Positions 35,250 to 45,085 of a stretch of 64,000 nt of DNA are shown here, piece by piece. Below the pieces are notes generated by a model. The model did no database searches. It saw only the letters and a list, made by a program, of their open reading frames with translations, and had not been told where the DNA came from. Every line of letters starts with the position of its first letter. Position 1 is the stretch's first letter. The stretch is taken from positions 5,783,001-5,847,000 of the forward strand of contig NZ_CP130319.1 of the NCBI RefSeq assembly GCF_032271945.1, in the 5' to 3' direction. This DNA is from Paenibacillus sp. MBLB1832 (GTDB lineage: Bacteria; Bacillota; Bacilli; Paenibacillales; NBRC-103111). The position numbers were made by a program, and so were the translations under genes.

Positions 35250-35271
35250 GGCCTCACTTATGATACGGTTC
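35250..35271 (-). other. SCC-type attachment-site-like sequence at the rlmH 3' end
   Basis: On the minus strand the last codons of rlmH read GAACCGTATCATAAGTGAGGCC, very close to the site used by staphylococcal SCC elements (TATCATAA-TGA core). Because the site lies inside a conserved coding region, the similarity alone does not prove past insertion. Confidence 0.4.
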
Positions 35272-35733
35272 TCCCCGATTGATCCGCATCGCGCGATAAA
35301 TCTGTTCCACCAGCACCAGCCGCATCAGCTGGTGCGGCAGCGTCATGCGGCCGAACGACAGCCGCATATCCGCACGGCGCAGCAGCTCGCTCGACAGCCC
35401 GAGCGAGCCGCCAATAACGAAGGCCACCTGGCTGCGCCCGTAGGTGGCCAACTTATCAAGCGAGCTCGCCAGCTGCTCGCTCGTCCACATCTCGCCGTCG
35501 ATGGCCAGCGCCACGACGTACACATCTGGGCGCAGCGCCGCCAACAGCCGCGCGCCCTCACGATCACGCACCTGCTGCTCCTCAGCAGGGCTCATGTTCT
35601 CAGGTGCCTTCTCATCCGGCACCTCAATCATTTGCATCTTGGCGTACGAGCCAAGACGCTTGACATACTCGGCGATCCCGTCGACGAGGTAGCGCTCTTT
35701 TAACTTCCCAACACTTAAAATCTGTATCTGCAT
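35254..35733 (-). CDS. rlmH: 23S rRNA pseudouridine-1915 N3-methyltransferase RlmH
   Basis: This 159-aa SPOUT methyltransferase has [13 protein letters not shown] at the N-terminus, the SAM-binding knot [12 protein letters not shown] and the C-terminal signature [17 protein letters not shown]. It modifies helix 69 of 23S rRNA. The ATG was chosen with AGAGGAC upstream; a longer frame has no ribosome binding site. It marks the boundary between conserved near-origin genes on its right and the accessory region on its left. Confidence 0.95.
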   Translation of the reverse strand: MQIQILSVGKLKERYLVDGIAEYVKRLGSYAKMQMIEVPDEKAPENMSPAEEQQVRDREGARLLAALRPDVYVVALAIDGEMWTSEQLASSLDKLATYGRSQVAFVIGGSLGLSSELLRRADMRLSFGRMTLPHQLMRLVLVEQIYRAMRINRGEPYHK

Positions 35734-35804
35734 ATAAGTCCTCTTTTCTTCTTTTTTACTTCGATGGTTCATTCCCTCTCTACGCCACACGCTACCCGAT
35801 CCAG

Positions 35805-35833
35805 AAAAAAGAGGCCCCAAGGGCCTCTTAAAC
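35805..35833 (-). terminator. Terminator after CxxH/CxxC gene
   Basis: The stem AAGAGGCCC-TTG-GGGCCTCTT on the minus strand is followed by TTTTTT. It overlaps the stop region of the small gene. Confidence 0.85.
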
Positions 35834-35995
35834 AATCAGAAATCGTGACAACGACTTGCAATGCTCGCAGTGCTCAGGCGGCGCCCAATGGGCGAAATGC
35901 GTTTTCTGCAAATCCACCACGTCGGGTGCTTCCTCATATTCATCAACGAATTCATCTATAGCGATTTCCACATGATCTTTACAAACAACGTGCAT
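35828..35995 (-). CDS. CxxH/CxxC small putative metal-binding protein
   Basis: This 55-aa acidic protein matches the CxxH/CxxC family of Firmicutes: CKDH near the N-terminus (residues 5-8) and CEHC near the C-terminus probably bind one metal ion. The function is unknown. The start ATG has GAGAGG seven bases upstream. In related genomes it commonly stands next to rlmH and the htrA gene, as here. Confidence 0.85.
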   Translation of the reverse strand: MHVVCKDHVEIAIDEFVDEYEEAPDVVDLQKTHFAHWAPPEHCEHCKSLSRFLIV

Positions 35996-36062
35996 GCAAA
36001 TACCTCTCATCCGCAAAAGCTTTATAATTAATCTTCCCATTACTATGTCTATTATCAATTCA

Positions 36063-37301
36063 CTACTTATCCGACGCCTCTATCAATGTCAGCGTGGTTG
36101 TTTGCTTCTTCCCGCCGCGGTAATACACCACATTGATTTTGTCGCCGATTTTCTTCTCGTTATATAAGTATTTCCGCAAAGAGATCGTACTATCAATCTT
36201 GCGATCATCCAGCTGCACGATCACATCCTGCGGCTTCAATCCCGCTTCCTTCGCGGGGCCAGAGACGTCGAAGACGATAACGCCAGTTTTCACATCGGCA
36301 GGCAGCTTTAATACATCCGTCCCTTTAAAAGCTTGCAGTTCCTGCGTCGACACCCCAATCAACGGCCGTTTCACCTTGTGGTCCTTGATCAAGCTCGCGA
36401 TAATTGGATCTACACTATTAATCGGAATGGCAAAACCCAAACCTTCCACGCCCGTATCGGCAATCTTCATCGAATTGATCCCGATTACTTTGCCTTCGAT
36501 ATTCACGAGCGGGCCTCCGCTGTTGCCCTGGTTAATCGCGGCATCCGTCTGGATGACGTCCATCTCCCAGTCGTAGTCCGTACCCTCACGGGACAGTGCG
36601 ACAGGTATCGTCCGCTTCGGCGATGACACGATCCCTTGCGTCACCGTCGGCGAGAAGCCAAGACCGAGCGGATTGCCCACGGCAATCGCCATTTCACCCG
36701 CGCGCAGCGTGTCTGAATTGCCGAATTCCGCCAGCACTTTCACATCTTTGCCATCTGTCTCCAGCACGGCCAAATCGGTAATTCGATCGCGACCAACAAG
36801 GGTCGCTTTCTTATGCTCGCCTTGGAAGTTCACGATTTCGAACTGATTCCCGTTCTCCACCACATGGCTGTTCGTCACAATCCGAACTTTGTCCCCGCTT
36901 CGTGCGAACATTACCCCAGAACCGATGCCAATGCCTGTTTCCGCGCCTGCCTCATCCTTCTTGGAAGAAATGACACTGACGACGGCTGGCTTAATCTTGT
37001 CCGTTGCCGCAACGATCGCATCATTGCTGTTCATCGGATGAACATCCGCTTTAGCCACGACAGGAATCGCAAGCGACGCACTCGATGCCCCACTGCCTCC
37101 GAAAGCATGAACAAGGCCGACGACGGCCAACATGCCGATTGCCCCGATGAAGCCTGCGACGAGGGCCACGTACCGTTTTCTACCTGTCCATTTGCTTAAA
37201 CTCGTAAAATTAGTGAAACTCTCTGTTCCCTTAGGACGCCAAACTGGCTCGCGCCGACTGGATCTCTTCGTTGAATAGAAATCATCATCAAACAAACTCA
37301 T
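36063..37301 (-). CDS. htrC: HtrA-family membrane serine protease (trypsin-like plus PDZ)
   Basis: This 412-aa protein has a cytoplasmic N-terminus, one TM helix (about residues 35-58) and an extracellular trypsin-like domain with the catalytic triad (TNSHVV His, ITDLAVLE Asp, NQGNSGGPL Ser). A C-terminal PDZ domain covers about 310-400. It degrades misfolded proteins at the outside of the membrane. The ATG has GGAGG seven bases upstream. By position after walJ it corresponds to B. subtilis htrC (yyxA). Confidence 0.92.
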   Translation of the reverse strand: MSLFDDDFYSTKRSSRREPVWRPKGTESFTNFTSLSKWTGRKRYVALVAGFIGAIGMLAVVGLVHAFGGSGASSASLAIPVVAKADVHPMNSNDAIVAATDKIKPAVVSVISSKKDEAGAETGIGIGSGVMFARSGDKVRIVTNSHVVENGNQFEIVNFQGEHKKATLVGRDRITDLAVLETDGKDVKVLAEFGNSDTLRAGEMAIAVGNPLGLGFSPTVTQGIVSSPKRTIPVALSREGTDYDWEMDVIQTDAAINQGNSGGPLVNIEGKVIGINSMKIADTGVEGLGFAIPINSVDPIIASLIKDHKVKRPLIGVSTQELQAFKGTDVLKLPADVKTGVIVFDVSGPAKEAGLKPQDVIVQLDDRKIDSTISLRKYLYNEKKIGDKINVVYYRGGKKQTTTLTLIEASDK

Positions 37302-37530
37302 TTCCGGTACCTCCTCGCTGACGGGGCCTATGCTGCACTCGCCTTGGTTTATTTCAATAAGAATTAGGCCCGATTCATCGGTCACCTTATCCTGCCGTTG
37401 ATTTTTTGCAAATAATAGGAATGTTTGGCTTCCTTCTTGCCTACAATAATAGTAAACCAAATCTCTTACCGAATTGCTAGCCTATAGGAAAATTTTACTA
37501 GAAAATAAACCTTTCGAGGAGCGTGCCGCT

Positions 37531-37755
37531 ATGAACCGTATCCCTTCCCATTTTGAAGAAATGAATATGATTGGTAAGCTGGCTGATCTCAAAGAGAGTC
37601 ACTATCACCAGTCGCTGGTGCTCTCCTCGTTAATTCAAGTTCTCATCGATAAGGGAATCATTACCGCGCAGGAGCTGCAGCTGAAATCCAAAGAAATCGA
37701 CGCCGCGCTCACTCCGAATCCGAATCCGACGGGCTCAATACATCCCATTTCGTAG
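37531..37755 (+). CDS. Small uncharacterised protein (74 aa)
   Basis: This short, mostly helical protein has a segment SLIQVLIDKGIITAQELQ resembling the N-terminal helical segment of nitrile hydratase alpha subunits, though the similarity is weak. The ATG has GAGGAG upstream. It is the only plus-strand gene in this part of the core and converges with walJ, overlapping it by 47 bases at the 3' ends. Function unknown. Confidence 0.65.
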   Translation: MNRIPSHFEEMNMIGKLADLKESHYHQSLVLSSLIQVLIDKGIITAQELQLKSKEIDAALTPNPNPTGSIHPIS

Positions 37756-38524
37756 ATCGGTCAAAATACGTATCCATCAGCCTCAGCCCCTTCGCCTCTG
37801 GCGCCCGCTCTTGAACAATATTATTCACCGTCAGCCTGGCCAAATCCATCAAATTATGATCACGGCTCAAGTGCGCCATATAGACAGATTTCGTCTTATT
37901 CGTCATGATATCGCACAGGGCATCACCCGCAGCTTCGTTCGAGAGATGGCCCTTGTCACCTAGAATACGACGCTTAATACTCCACGGGTAATGCCCCACG
38001 CGCAGCATGTCCACATCATGATTCGTTTCGAGGACGTAAGCGTCGGAATCTGCGATTTTTTCCTTCACCTTCTCACTCATATACCCCAGATCCGTCACAA
38101 CGCTCAGCTTCTGTTCCTCTTCATAGAACACATACCCGACTGGCTCCGCCGCATCATGGGAAATGCCGAAGGATTCCACCTTCATCGTTCCGAACTCTTG
38201 CACGCCGCCTGTCTCCATCACGCGCTTATTGCCCTCTGCAATGGCACCAATTTGGCGATCCAACTCCACCCACGTCTTCTCATTGGCATAGATGGGCACA
38301 TCATATTTGCGAGCAAACGCGCCTAATCCTTTGATATGATCGGAATGCTCATGCGTGACCAAAATCCCATCGATACTGCTCGCCGCGAGCTCGCGTTCCT
38401 TCATTAACAGCTCCATCTTCTTCGCACTGAAGCCGACATCGATCAGGAGCTTCACGTCTCCATTGTCCACGACCGTTGCATTGCCCGTAGAACCGCTAGA
38501 TAACACTGTAAAACGAATTCCCAT
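37709..38524 (-). CDS. walJ: WalJ/YycJ metallo-beta-lactamase-fold protein
   Basis: This 271-aa protein of the metallo-beta-lactamase superfamily has the metal-binding THEHSDHIKGL motif near residue 60 and further ligands (SHDAAEPVGY; MAHLSRDHN). It probably acts as a nuclease coordinating cell division with DNA replication, as described for YycJ. It is the fifth gene of the wal operon and follows walI by 52 bases with a good ribosome binding site. Confidence 0.92.
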   Translation of the reverse strand: MGIRFTVLSSGSTGNATVVDNGDVKLLIDVGFSAKKMELLMKERELAASSIDGILVTHEHSDHIKGLGAFARKYDVPIYANEKTWVELDRQIGAIAEGNKRVMETGGVQEFGTMKVESFGISHDAAEPVGYVFYEEEQKLSVVTDLGYMSEKVKEKIADSDAYVLETNHDVDMLRVGHYPWSIKRRILGDKGHLSNEAAGDALCDIMTNKTKSVYMAHLSRDHNLMDLARLTVNNIVQERAPEAKGLRLMDTYFDRSTKWDVLSPSDSDSE

Positions 38525-38576
38525 CTTCCCTGCTCCTTCTTGCCTGCCGATATGCTGCTTGGTTCTCTCGTTGCGG

Positions 38577-39392
38577 TTACTTCTTCGGTGTGTTCTTCTC
38601 AGCCGCTAGCGGCGTAGCTGTCGCTCCCCCGTCTGCACTAGGACCGAATGGCTCTGCCGTTTTCTGAGGCGACTCTACCGCACCGTTAAACGCCTGCAAA
38701 TAATAGATATCTCCGTTATCGATCGTAATCCGCCAATGCGGGAACATCGGTTGCGTCTGAGAGTTGTACGGTTGTCCATGATATCCTAAACGAACCTCTG
38801 TAATGATCGAGCCGTCACTTAAATAATTGTCCACTAAGCTGCGGACCGCTAATTGCGCCGAAATCAGCTTCTGCTCCGTCTGTTCTACCTCTGATTCTAC
38901 TTCAACGAATGCTTGACGGTAACTGGTAATTTCTCCATTTTTCTCACTTAGCTCCACTTTGACATCGAATAGCGGCAGCTTCTCAAACAATTGCGAGAAC
39001 ACATACACCCCATCGCGGCTAATCACCGAATCCAGCTGGTACATCGCGAAGTTTGGAATTTCCGACTGCACCTGAACTTCTTTACTCGCCCCTTTGCCGA
39101 GCAGCGTGCTCATGTAGAGCGGAGTTTTCAGCGTCTTCTGTTCACCGGGCTTGATACTATCATCGTACTTCACCGTGATGACCTTCAGCTTCGGTTGATC
39201 CGTGGGCAGCTCAGCGGTCAGTCGAATATTTTTGTTGCGGAGCGCACGATTCAAATCCTCCACCGTACTGGATGGATCGAGCGAAATTTCCGTCTGACTG
39301 GAACGTTTGGTGGACCACAGCTGGAAGCCAAGAATCATATTCAATAGTAAAAAAGATGCAATTAGAATCGTCTTCGCCCTACTCCAATTCAT
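38577..39392 (-). CDS. walI: WalI, membrane-anchored modulator of WalK
   Basis: This 271-aa protein has one N-terminal TM helix (about 8-27) and an extracellular YycI domain. The C-terminal tail is low in complexity (Ala, Thr, Lys, Pro). It forms a complex with WalH and WalK at the membrane and tunes WalK activity. It lies 33 bases after walH and is preceded by GAGGGGTGAG. Confidence 0.9.
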   Translation of the reverse strand: MNWSRAKTILIASFLLLNMILGFQLWSTKRSSQTEISLDPSSTVEDLNRALRNKNIRLTAELPTDQPKLKVITVKYDDSIKPGEQKTLKTPLYMSTLLGKGASKEVQVQSEIPNFAMYQLDSVISRDGVYVFSQLFEKLPLFDVKVELSEKNGEITSYRQAFVEVESEVEQTEQKLISAQLAVRSLVDNYLSDGSIITEVRLGYHGQPYNSQTQPMFPHWRITIDNGDIYYLQAFNGAVESPQKTAEPFGPSADGGATATPLAAEKNTPKK

Positions 39393-39425
39393 GATCTCAC
39401 CCCTCTTTCCAACATGTCATTGCAT

Positions 39426-40712
39426 TTATTCAATAAAATCATACGTTCCATCTCGCAGCTCCAACGTCCATGTGCTGATGAGATTAACCGCCTTGTCACT
39501 AACAACAGGACGATACGATGGAAAAATAGAAACGATACTCGAACGACGTTGATAGTATTGCAACCGTTCCTCCAAAGCCTCACCCGACATCAGCTCATTA
39601 TCACGCCGTTGTCCTGACTTCATATCCGCGATCACCATCGATCGCTCGAATCCAGAAATCGCGCCCTTCTGCACCTGCATGCTTAGCATGCCGAAACCTT
39701 CTGGCTGCGCCGTCACAATCGGAAGCGATTCATAATACTGACGGAACGTGAACGTCTGATTATCCAAAAGCTTCTGCGGCGTGCGGGACACCATATATTT
39801 GCCATCCCAGCCGATATGCTGATTAATAAATTTAATCCCCGCCTGCAAATCGTCCAAGACTTCCGTCTTGCTCGCTGCTGGGGCTACAGGGTCCGTGTAC
39901 GTGACCCACCGTTGATCCCGATTTAGTTGGAAGCCGCGCTTACTGTCCGTGTAAATCTCGGAACCGTCTCGCTCTCTCAGATAGCGGGTGATGCCTGGAT
40001 CGACGAACAAGCTTTGCTTGAGCTGATCCGACGTTAGCTGCGTGTACGTGAATGTATAACTTGGTATCCGCAGCGGTTTCAACGGCAAATAGTAATCGCC
40101 GCTATTCGTTGTTTTGTATAAGTTGCTCGGCTCGCCATACGCAACGAAATTCTCGACGTCCTTACTCGTGAAGTCCGCCCCAATCACTTCATACCCTACG
40201 CTTGGTGAATCCGTGAAAAAGAACGCCCGAACCTCATCATTCGTCCCTTTAGAATAGATCCAAATTTTCGTGATTTTATCATTCTCAACGGGTATTTCGC
40301 CTTCAATTCGGAAAAGCTGCTGCAGAATCGTGAACGGAATCCCGTCACGGAACCGAACTTCCACGCCGAGTTGTTTCGTTCGCACTTCTTCCCAATTGAC
40401 GTTGACGAGATACATCGACGTCTTGCGAAAGCCCCTGAAGCTGCGCTGCTTGATGTTCTCCAGCAAACGTGTGTAGTAATAATTGTTCGGATATAGCACA
40501 GAATGCTGCTGATTGCCCAAATGAATGATGAACTGATCCGGGAACAGCATGTCCGCCAGTTCCAGCTGCTTCCCTAATGTTTCCGTTTGCACATAGTTAC
40601 TCTGCTGAATCGGCTCGATCTTAGGAGGACTGTACGAGGCCAGAATGAAGCTCTGATACAAGCTCGTCCCGATCAGCAGAACAAGTAAGATCGATTTCAA
40701 ACTTTCAATCAT
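39426..40712 (-). CDS. walH: WalH, membrane-anchored modulator of WalK
   Basis: This 428-aa protein has one N-terminal TM helix (about residues 5-25) and a large extracellular YycH domain. It works with WalI to control the WalK kinase. Its ATG overlaps the walK stop by four bases (ATGA), and GGAGG lies a few bases upstream, so translation is coupled. Confidence 0.9.
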   Translation of the reverse strand: MIESLKSILLVLLIGTSLYQSFILASYSPPKIEPIQQSNYVQTETLGKQLELADMLFPDQFIIHLGNQQHSVLYPNNYYYTRLLENIKQRSFRGFRKTSMYLVNVNWEEVRTKQLGVEVRFRDGIPFTILQQLFRIEGEIPVENDKITKIWIYSKGTNDEVRAFFFTDSPSVGYEVIGADFTSKDVENFVAYGEPSNLYKTTNSGDYYLPLKPLRIPSYTFTYTQLTSDQLKQSLFVDPGITRYLRERDGSEIYTDSKRGFQLNRDQRWVTYTDPVAPAASKTEVLDDLQAGIKFINQHIGWDGKYMVSRTPQKLLDNQTFTFRQYYESLPIVTAQPEGFGMLSMQVQKGAISGFERSMVIADMKSGQRRDNELMSGEALEERLQYYQRRSSIVSIFPSYRPVVSDKAVNLISTWTLELRDGTYDFIE

Positions 40713-42544
40713 ACTGCATCCTCCTCATCTTGCTGAATCGGCAGTGTAAATAGTACGCGAGTTCCTTGTCCAAGCTCAGATTCCAAGGCAATCGTTCCGC
40801 CATGCGCTTTCACTATTTCCCGGGCAATGGACAAGCCGAGACCTGTTCCACCCATATTGCGAGAGCGCGCTTTATCCACGCGATAGAAACGGTCGAAAAT
40901 GCGCGAAAGATCCTTTTTCGGAATCCCCATACCATTATCTTGCACGGAGATTTCCAACATATCTTTTTCTATCTTCCTTGCTCCCAAACGGATCGTACCT
41001 TCATCACCCGTATATTTGATCGCATTCGATACCAGATTATCAAGCACCTGATCGATCTTGTCTCGATCAAGCAGCAGGCTCGTCACACCATGTTCCACGT
41101 GGAGCAAAATTCGAATTTTCCGTTGCTGCAGCTGAAAAGAAAACCGATCCGCCACCTCGTCCAGCATCTCGCTGACGAGCGTGGAGGACTTGCTCATCAT
41201 GGATTGCTTCGAATCCAGCCGCGATAAGTGCAGCAGATCCGTGACCAAGCGGATCATCCGCTCGGTCTCGCTCCGTGTCACGCTGATGAAGCGCGACGCC
41301 AGCGCTGGCTCCTCGATTGCGCCGTCATCGAGCGCTTCGAGGTAGCTCTTGATCGTCGTCAGCGGCGTGCGCAGCTCGTGCGAGACGTTCGCGACGAACT
41401 CGCGGCGCGCCTGCTCGAGCTTCTCTTGATCTGTGACATCTTGCAGCACGGCGATGATGCCATGCTGACCTTCACCCCGCCTATGAATCGGCGTGAACGT
41501 GATCCGCACCGACAACTGCTCGTCCTCATCGTCGCGCAGCGGAATGTCCAGCAGGGTCGTATTCACTTCCCCAGTGACGAGCTCACGAATCGTGGTCAGC
41601 GGAATCCCGATGACCTCCGAGATGGGCAACCCGAGGGTTGTCTCTTCCTCGACCTGCAAAATCTGCTTCGCCCGGCGATTCAACACGATCACCTGTCCCC
41701 GATCGTCCGTCGCGATAACGCCGTCATTCATATTCGTTAGAATCGAAGCGAGCTTCTCTTTCTCTTCCTCATTGAGGGAGAGCGCCTCTTTCAGCCGATT
41801 CATCATGAAATTAAAGGTCTGCCCCAGCTGACCAATCTCATCCGTCCCTTGAATGACAACCTGTTGATCAAAGTTTCCTTCGGCCACCGCCGTCGCTTGG
41901 CGTGTAATTTCTTTAATCGGATTCGTAATCGTGCTCGTTAAGAGAACTCCTAGTAGTGCAGTCAGCCCTAACGCAATCAGCGTCCCCGAGATGAGGATGC
42001 GATTAATCGAGCGAATCGTTTTATACACATCTTCCATGGAAGCGATGATGTACACTGCACCTAAGACGCGGACCCCGCTTCCGACTGGCTTCGCGATAAT
42101 AACTTTGCGGTACCCGTCTTCATCCGTGAAAATCCGCTGATTATCCTTAATCCCTTGCAGGGCGCGGATCACTTCTGGCTGCGTATTCTTCTGTTTCAGA
42201 TGGCTCGCGACCGACGTGCTAATGACGTTCCCGTTCGCATCAATAATTTGAATCTCTGCATTATTAATCGAAAATAAATTGCTGACGAATTCATTCAAAT
42301 CGGCATACGTCTTCTTGCCCTCTGTCGCGTTCTTACTGTCGGGATCGCCAGTCATATACGACTCCACGAATCCCGCCAGCAGCGTCACTTGGCTGTTGCG
42401 GGAGGCGAGGAAGTCGCTTTTGAAATACGTCTCGACCGTCTTATAGAAGTACACGCCAATCAACTGCATCGCGATCAGAATGAGCAGGACATAAATAATA
42501 ATGAGCTTCGCTTGAATCGATTGAAAGAAGCGGATGCCCTTCAT
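40709..42544 (-). CDS. walK: WalK essential cell-wall sensor histidine kinase
   Basis: This 611-aa kinase has TM1 (about 14-34), an extracellular Cache-like domain (about 35-180), TM2 (about 183-203), HAMP (about 205-255), PAS (about 265-370) and HisKA with VSHELRTPLTTIK (about 385). The HATPase_c domain shows DNGMGIP and GGTGLGLSIAREIV. It senses cell-wall synthesis status, probably lipid II, and phosphorylates WalR. It starts two bases after the end of walR with GGAGG upstream. Confidence 0.95.
   Translation of the reverse strand: MKGIRFFQSIQAKLIIIYVLLILIAMQLIGVYFYKTVETYFKSDFLASRNSQVTLLAGFVESYMTGDPDSKNATEGKKTYADLNEFVSNLFSINNAEIQIIDANGNVISTSVASHLKQKNTQPEVIRALQGIKDNQRIFTDEDGYRKVIIAKPVGSGVRVLGAVYIIASMEDVYKTIRSINRILISGTLIALGLTALLGVLLTSTITNPIKEITRQATAVAEGNFDQQVVIQGTDEIGQLGQTFNFMMNRLKEALSLNEEEKEKLASILTNMNDGVIATDDRGQVIVLNRRAKQILQVEEETTLGLPISEVIGIPLTTIRELVTGEVNTTLLDIPLRDDEDEQLSVRITFTPIHRRGEGQHGIIAVLQDVTDQEKLEQARREFVANVSHELRTPLTTIKSYLEALDDGAIEEPALASRFISVTRSETERMIRLVTDLLHLSRLDSKQSMMSKSSTLVSEMLDEVADRFSFQLQQRKIRILLHVEHGVTSLLLDRDKIDQVLDNLVSNAIKYTGDEGTIRLGARKIEKDMLEISVQDNGMGIPKKDLSRIFDRFYRVDKARSRNMGGTGLGLSIAREIVKAHGGTIALESELGQGTRVLFTLPIQQDEEDAV
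40814..40829. promoter_or_regulatory. Weak candidate Noc-binding site inside walK
   Basis: TATTTCCCGGGCAATG matches the B. subtilis Noc consensus TATTTCCCGGGAAATA in 14 of 16 positions. It falls in a conserved protein motif (IAREIV), so it may be chance. Confidence 0.25.
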
Positions 42545-42546
42545 GT

Positions 42547-43266
42547 TTAGAAGCCTCCAGTTTTCGGGCTGCGCATCAAATAACCGAGCCCTCTGCGCGT
42601 CATAATATACTCGGGGCGGCTTGGATCCGTTTCCAGTTTCTCGCGCAGGCGACGAATCGTCACATCGACGGTGCGCACGTCGCCGAAATATTCAAACCCC
42701 CACACCGCTTGCAGCAGGTGCTCACGGGTCATCACTTTGCCTGAATTTTTGGCCAAATATTGAATCAACTCGAACTCCCGATGTGTCAAATCAAGGGGCG
42801 TTCCGTCCTTATAGACCATGTACATGTCGTTATCGATGAACAGTGCATGTATGCGCATCCCGTTGCGCTGCGCTTCGGGCTCGTTCGGCGCCGTCTGCAC
42901 CTTCGTCTGTCTGCGCAAATGCGCTTTCACGCGCGCGAGCAGCTCCCTTGTGCCGAACGGCTTCGTCACATAGTCGTCCGCGCCCATTTCCAGACCTAAC
43001 ACCTTGTCCAGCTCTGTATCCTTCGCTGTCAGCATAATGATCGGCGTGTTCAGCTTCGAACGCACCTCGCGACACACATCCATGCCGTCTTTTACGGGCA
43101 GCATGAGATCCAGCAGGATCAGGTCCGGCTGCTCCGAGAAAGCCAGCTCAACCGCACTGCCGCCATCATAAGCGCAGATGACCTGATAGCCCTCTTTTTC
43201 CAAATTAAACTTCAAAATATCTGCAATCGGTTGTTCGTCATCCACCACGAGAATTTTCCCAAACAT
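42547..43266 (-). CDS. walR: WalR essential response regulator
   Basis: This 239-aa OmpR-family regulator has a receiver domain with acidic pocket VVDDEQP, phospho-acceptor in LILLDLMLP (about residue 54) and the Lys in VTKPF. The C-terminal winged helix reads [16 protein letters not shown]. It controls autolysin genes in response to WalK. The start ATG was chosen to give [10 protein letters not shown], with GGCGGTGG upstream. It is the first gene of walRKHIJ. Confidence 0.95.
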   Translation of the reverse strand: MFGKILVVDDEQPIADILKFNLEKEGYQVICAYDGGSAVELAFSEQPDLILLDLMLPVKDGMDVCREVRSKLNTPIIMLTAKDTELDKVLGLEMGADDYVTKPFGTRELLARVKAHLRRQTKVQTAPNEPEAQRNGMRIHALFIDNDMYMVYKDGTPLDLTHREFELIQYLAKNSGKVMTREHLLQAVWGFEYFGDVRTVDVTIRRLREKLETDPSRPEYIMTRRGLGYLMRSPKTGGF

Positions 43267-43395
43267 GCGACCACCGCCTACTATAAAGTAACTGACACTG
43301 CCCTTCATCCACGAAGACCAGCCATCAGATTGTGCTCCAACTATTTCACCAGTAATTTCCTGTGTGTATCTCTTTATTTTACCATAGATTCAATG

Positions 43396-43441
43396 AAAAA
43401 GAGACAAGGCCCCCGAGTAAATCGGCTCGACCTTGCCTCTA
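43396..43441 (-). terminator. Probable terminator downstream of M23 peptidase gene
   Basis: The imperfect hairpin GAG-CAAGG / CCTTG-CTC with an inner CCGA / TCGG is followed on the minus strand by TCTTTTTC. Confidence 0.55.
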
Positions 43442-43540
43442 TCTTCAAATATAAGAATTTATATGTTTTACTTCATAAGTCGGCTATATTTCTCCATAAA
43501 CGCTCCCATCCTTGAAGGAAGGCCTAGCCGTTTATTTGGC

Positions 43541-45085
43541 TTAACGATTCAAATATTTCAAAGGATTCTCCAAGTTTCCACTGCGGTGTACTTCGAAATG
43601 TAAATGTACCCCAGTCGAATCGCCTGTGCTGCCCATAATTCCGATTTTATCGCCCTTCTCGACGATGGTTCCTGACTTCGCAATAATTTGGCTCAAATGG
43701 CCGTATAACGTCTCATAGCCATTTAGATGATTAATAATAATATAATTACCGTAATCTGATTTGTAGCCCGTTTCGACGATTTTCCCATTATCAGCAGCCA
43801 TAATGCTCTTGTTACCTGTAATGTCGATCCCTTTATGCAGCTTGCCCCAACGATAGCCGAACGTACTTGAGATACTAGGGGAGATGACCGGCCATGCGAA
43901 CTTACCCGTTCCCTCGCCTTTAATAACCTTCGTACCTTTCTTCGCTTTGGCTGTCACAGGTTGATCGATCACTTCTTCGTTCACAACGCTCTCTTCCGTT
44001 AGCAAACCATCAATCTTAGTGACTTGAATGGTTACCTTCTTGAGACCGTTCTTCCCAGGTGATATCGGTTGAACGACGCCTAAGCGAAGCGAATCATCCT
44101 TTTCATACTCAGTATCGTATTGAATCTCTTGATTCTTCACGATCTTTTCCGTTGTCTTCACTGAAAGCGTCGGCTTGAGCACTGTCACATCCAGCTGATT
44201 GCCGATTTTTAGCTTATCATCTTGAATGCCTGGATTGTTATCATAGATGAATTGCTTCGTAATCCCTAATTTCTTCGCAATACAGGATACGCAATCGCCT
44301 TCGACGACCGTGTACTTCGCTGGTGCAACGTCGCCAGTTGTTAATGTTTTCACGACATCCTCAGGCTTCGCTAGATCCGTCGGATTAATCGGCACCTCTT
44401 CGAAGTCTACCTTCTGCACGAAGTCGACTTTCTCCAGCTCCGATGGAGCCGTTGAGATATCATCGCCTACACCCGTAGATAGCGCAGATACTTTGGCAGC
44501 ATCCTTCGCTTTCGGTGTGAAAGGCTCGCTCACCTTGCTTAGAATCTGATCAGCTGTTGCCTGGTCCTTCACAATGGCAATCGTCTTGCCATCTACTTTC
44601 AGCGCTACACCAACGGGTTGCGGTACAAGCAGTTCATCCAACGACGAAATAACAGCAGCATTATCCGTTTTTACATTGTAAGCCCTTTCAGACGTGTAGG
44701 TGATTCCGTCTGTCTTAAGCACTACATGCACATTTGGAAAATTCTTCTGTACTTCTACTGGTTTATTCTTCTTATATTCATCAATGAGGTTGTGATCGCT
44801 TACGACCCCTATTTCTTGATTGTCCAGCATCACATGATATACCTCGCTCATGCCTGCTTCTACGTAATGATGTCCGGAGAACGTAATTGCTCCCGTAAGT
44901 ACGATGGCACTTACGCCTAATGCAAGAGACCATTTATGTCGTTTGATTACCGTTAACGTCGTTGATGTCGAAACTTCTTCTAGCTGCTTGTCTGATAGTG
45001 ATTCATTTCCGGTCAAGCTTTCTCGCTTAGGCGTGAATCTCTTAACGAGATCCATGACAAAACGCATTCCCCTGAAACCTGTCAT
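43541..45085 (-). CDS. Cell-wall endopeptidase with LysM, G5 and M23 domains
   Basis: This 514-aa membrane-anchored protein has a TM helix at about 55-75 after a basic cytoplasmic tail and an extracellular region. A LysM domain follows at about 265-315 (YTVVEGDCVSCIAKKLGITKQFIYDNNPG), then a G5 domain (about 318-395) and a C-terminal M23 zinc peptidase (LHKGIDI near 425, HLHFEV near 495) for cutting peptidoglycan cross-links. It lies next to walRK, which controls such enzymes in relatives. The ATG has GGGAGAAG upstream. Confidence 0.92.
   Translation of the reverse strand: MTGFRGMRFVMDLVKRFTPKRESLTGNESLSDKQLEEVSTSTTLTVIKRHKWSLALGVSAIVLTGAITFSGHHYVEAGMSEVYHVMLDNQEIGVVSDHNLIDEYKKNKPVEVQKNFPNVHVVLKTDGITYTSERAYNVKTDNAAVISSLDELLVPQPVGVALKVDGKTIAIVKDQATADQILSKVSEPFTPKAKDAAKVSALSTGVGDDISTAPSELEKVDFVQKVDFEEVPINPTDLAKPEDVVKTLTTGDVAPAKYTVVEGDCVSCIAKKLGITKQFIYDNNPGIQDDKLKIGNQLDVTVLKPTLSVKTTEKIVKNQEIQYDTEYEKDDSLRLGVVQPISPGKNGLKKVTIQVTKIDGLLTEESVVNEEVIDQPVTAKAKKGTKVIKGEGTGKFAWPVISPSISSTFGYRWGKLHKGIDITGNKSIMAADNGKIVETGYKSDYGNYIIINHLNGYETLYGHLSQIIAKSGTIVEKGDKIGIMGSTGDSTGVHLHFEVHRSGNLENPLKYLNR

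Noticed and set aside
28440-35250. CRISPR array or insertion sequence in the repeat-rich region
   Set aside because: The repeats are three long gene-derived units rather than short regular repeats with spacers, and no transposase or terminal inverted repeat is present.
40814-40829. Noc-binding-site-like sequence TATTTCCCGGGCAATG within walK
   Set aside because: It lies in codons of a highly conserved kinase motif, so the match may be coding constraint. It is kept only as a low-confidence site and not promoted to a finding.
41228-41740. 170-codon plus-strand frame antisense to walK
   Set aside because: It is a shadow frame in a GC-rich coding stretch; composition and lack of a start signal argue against a gene.
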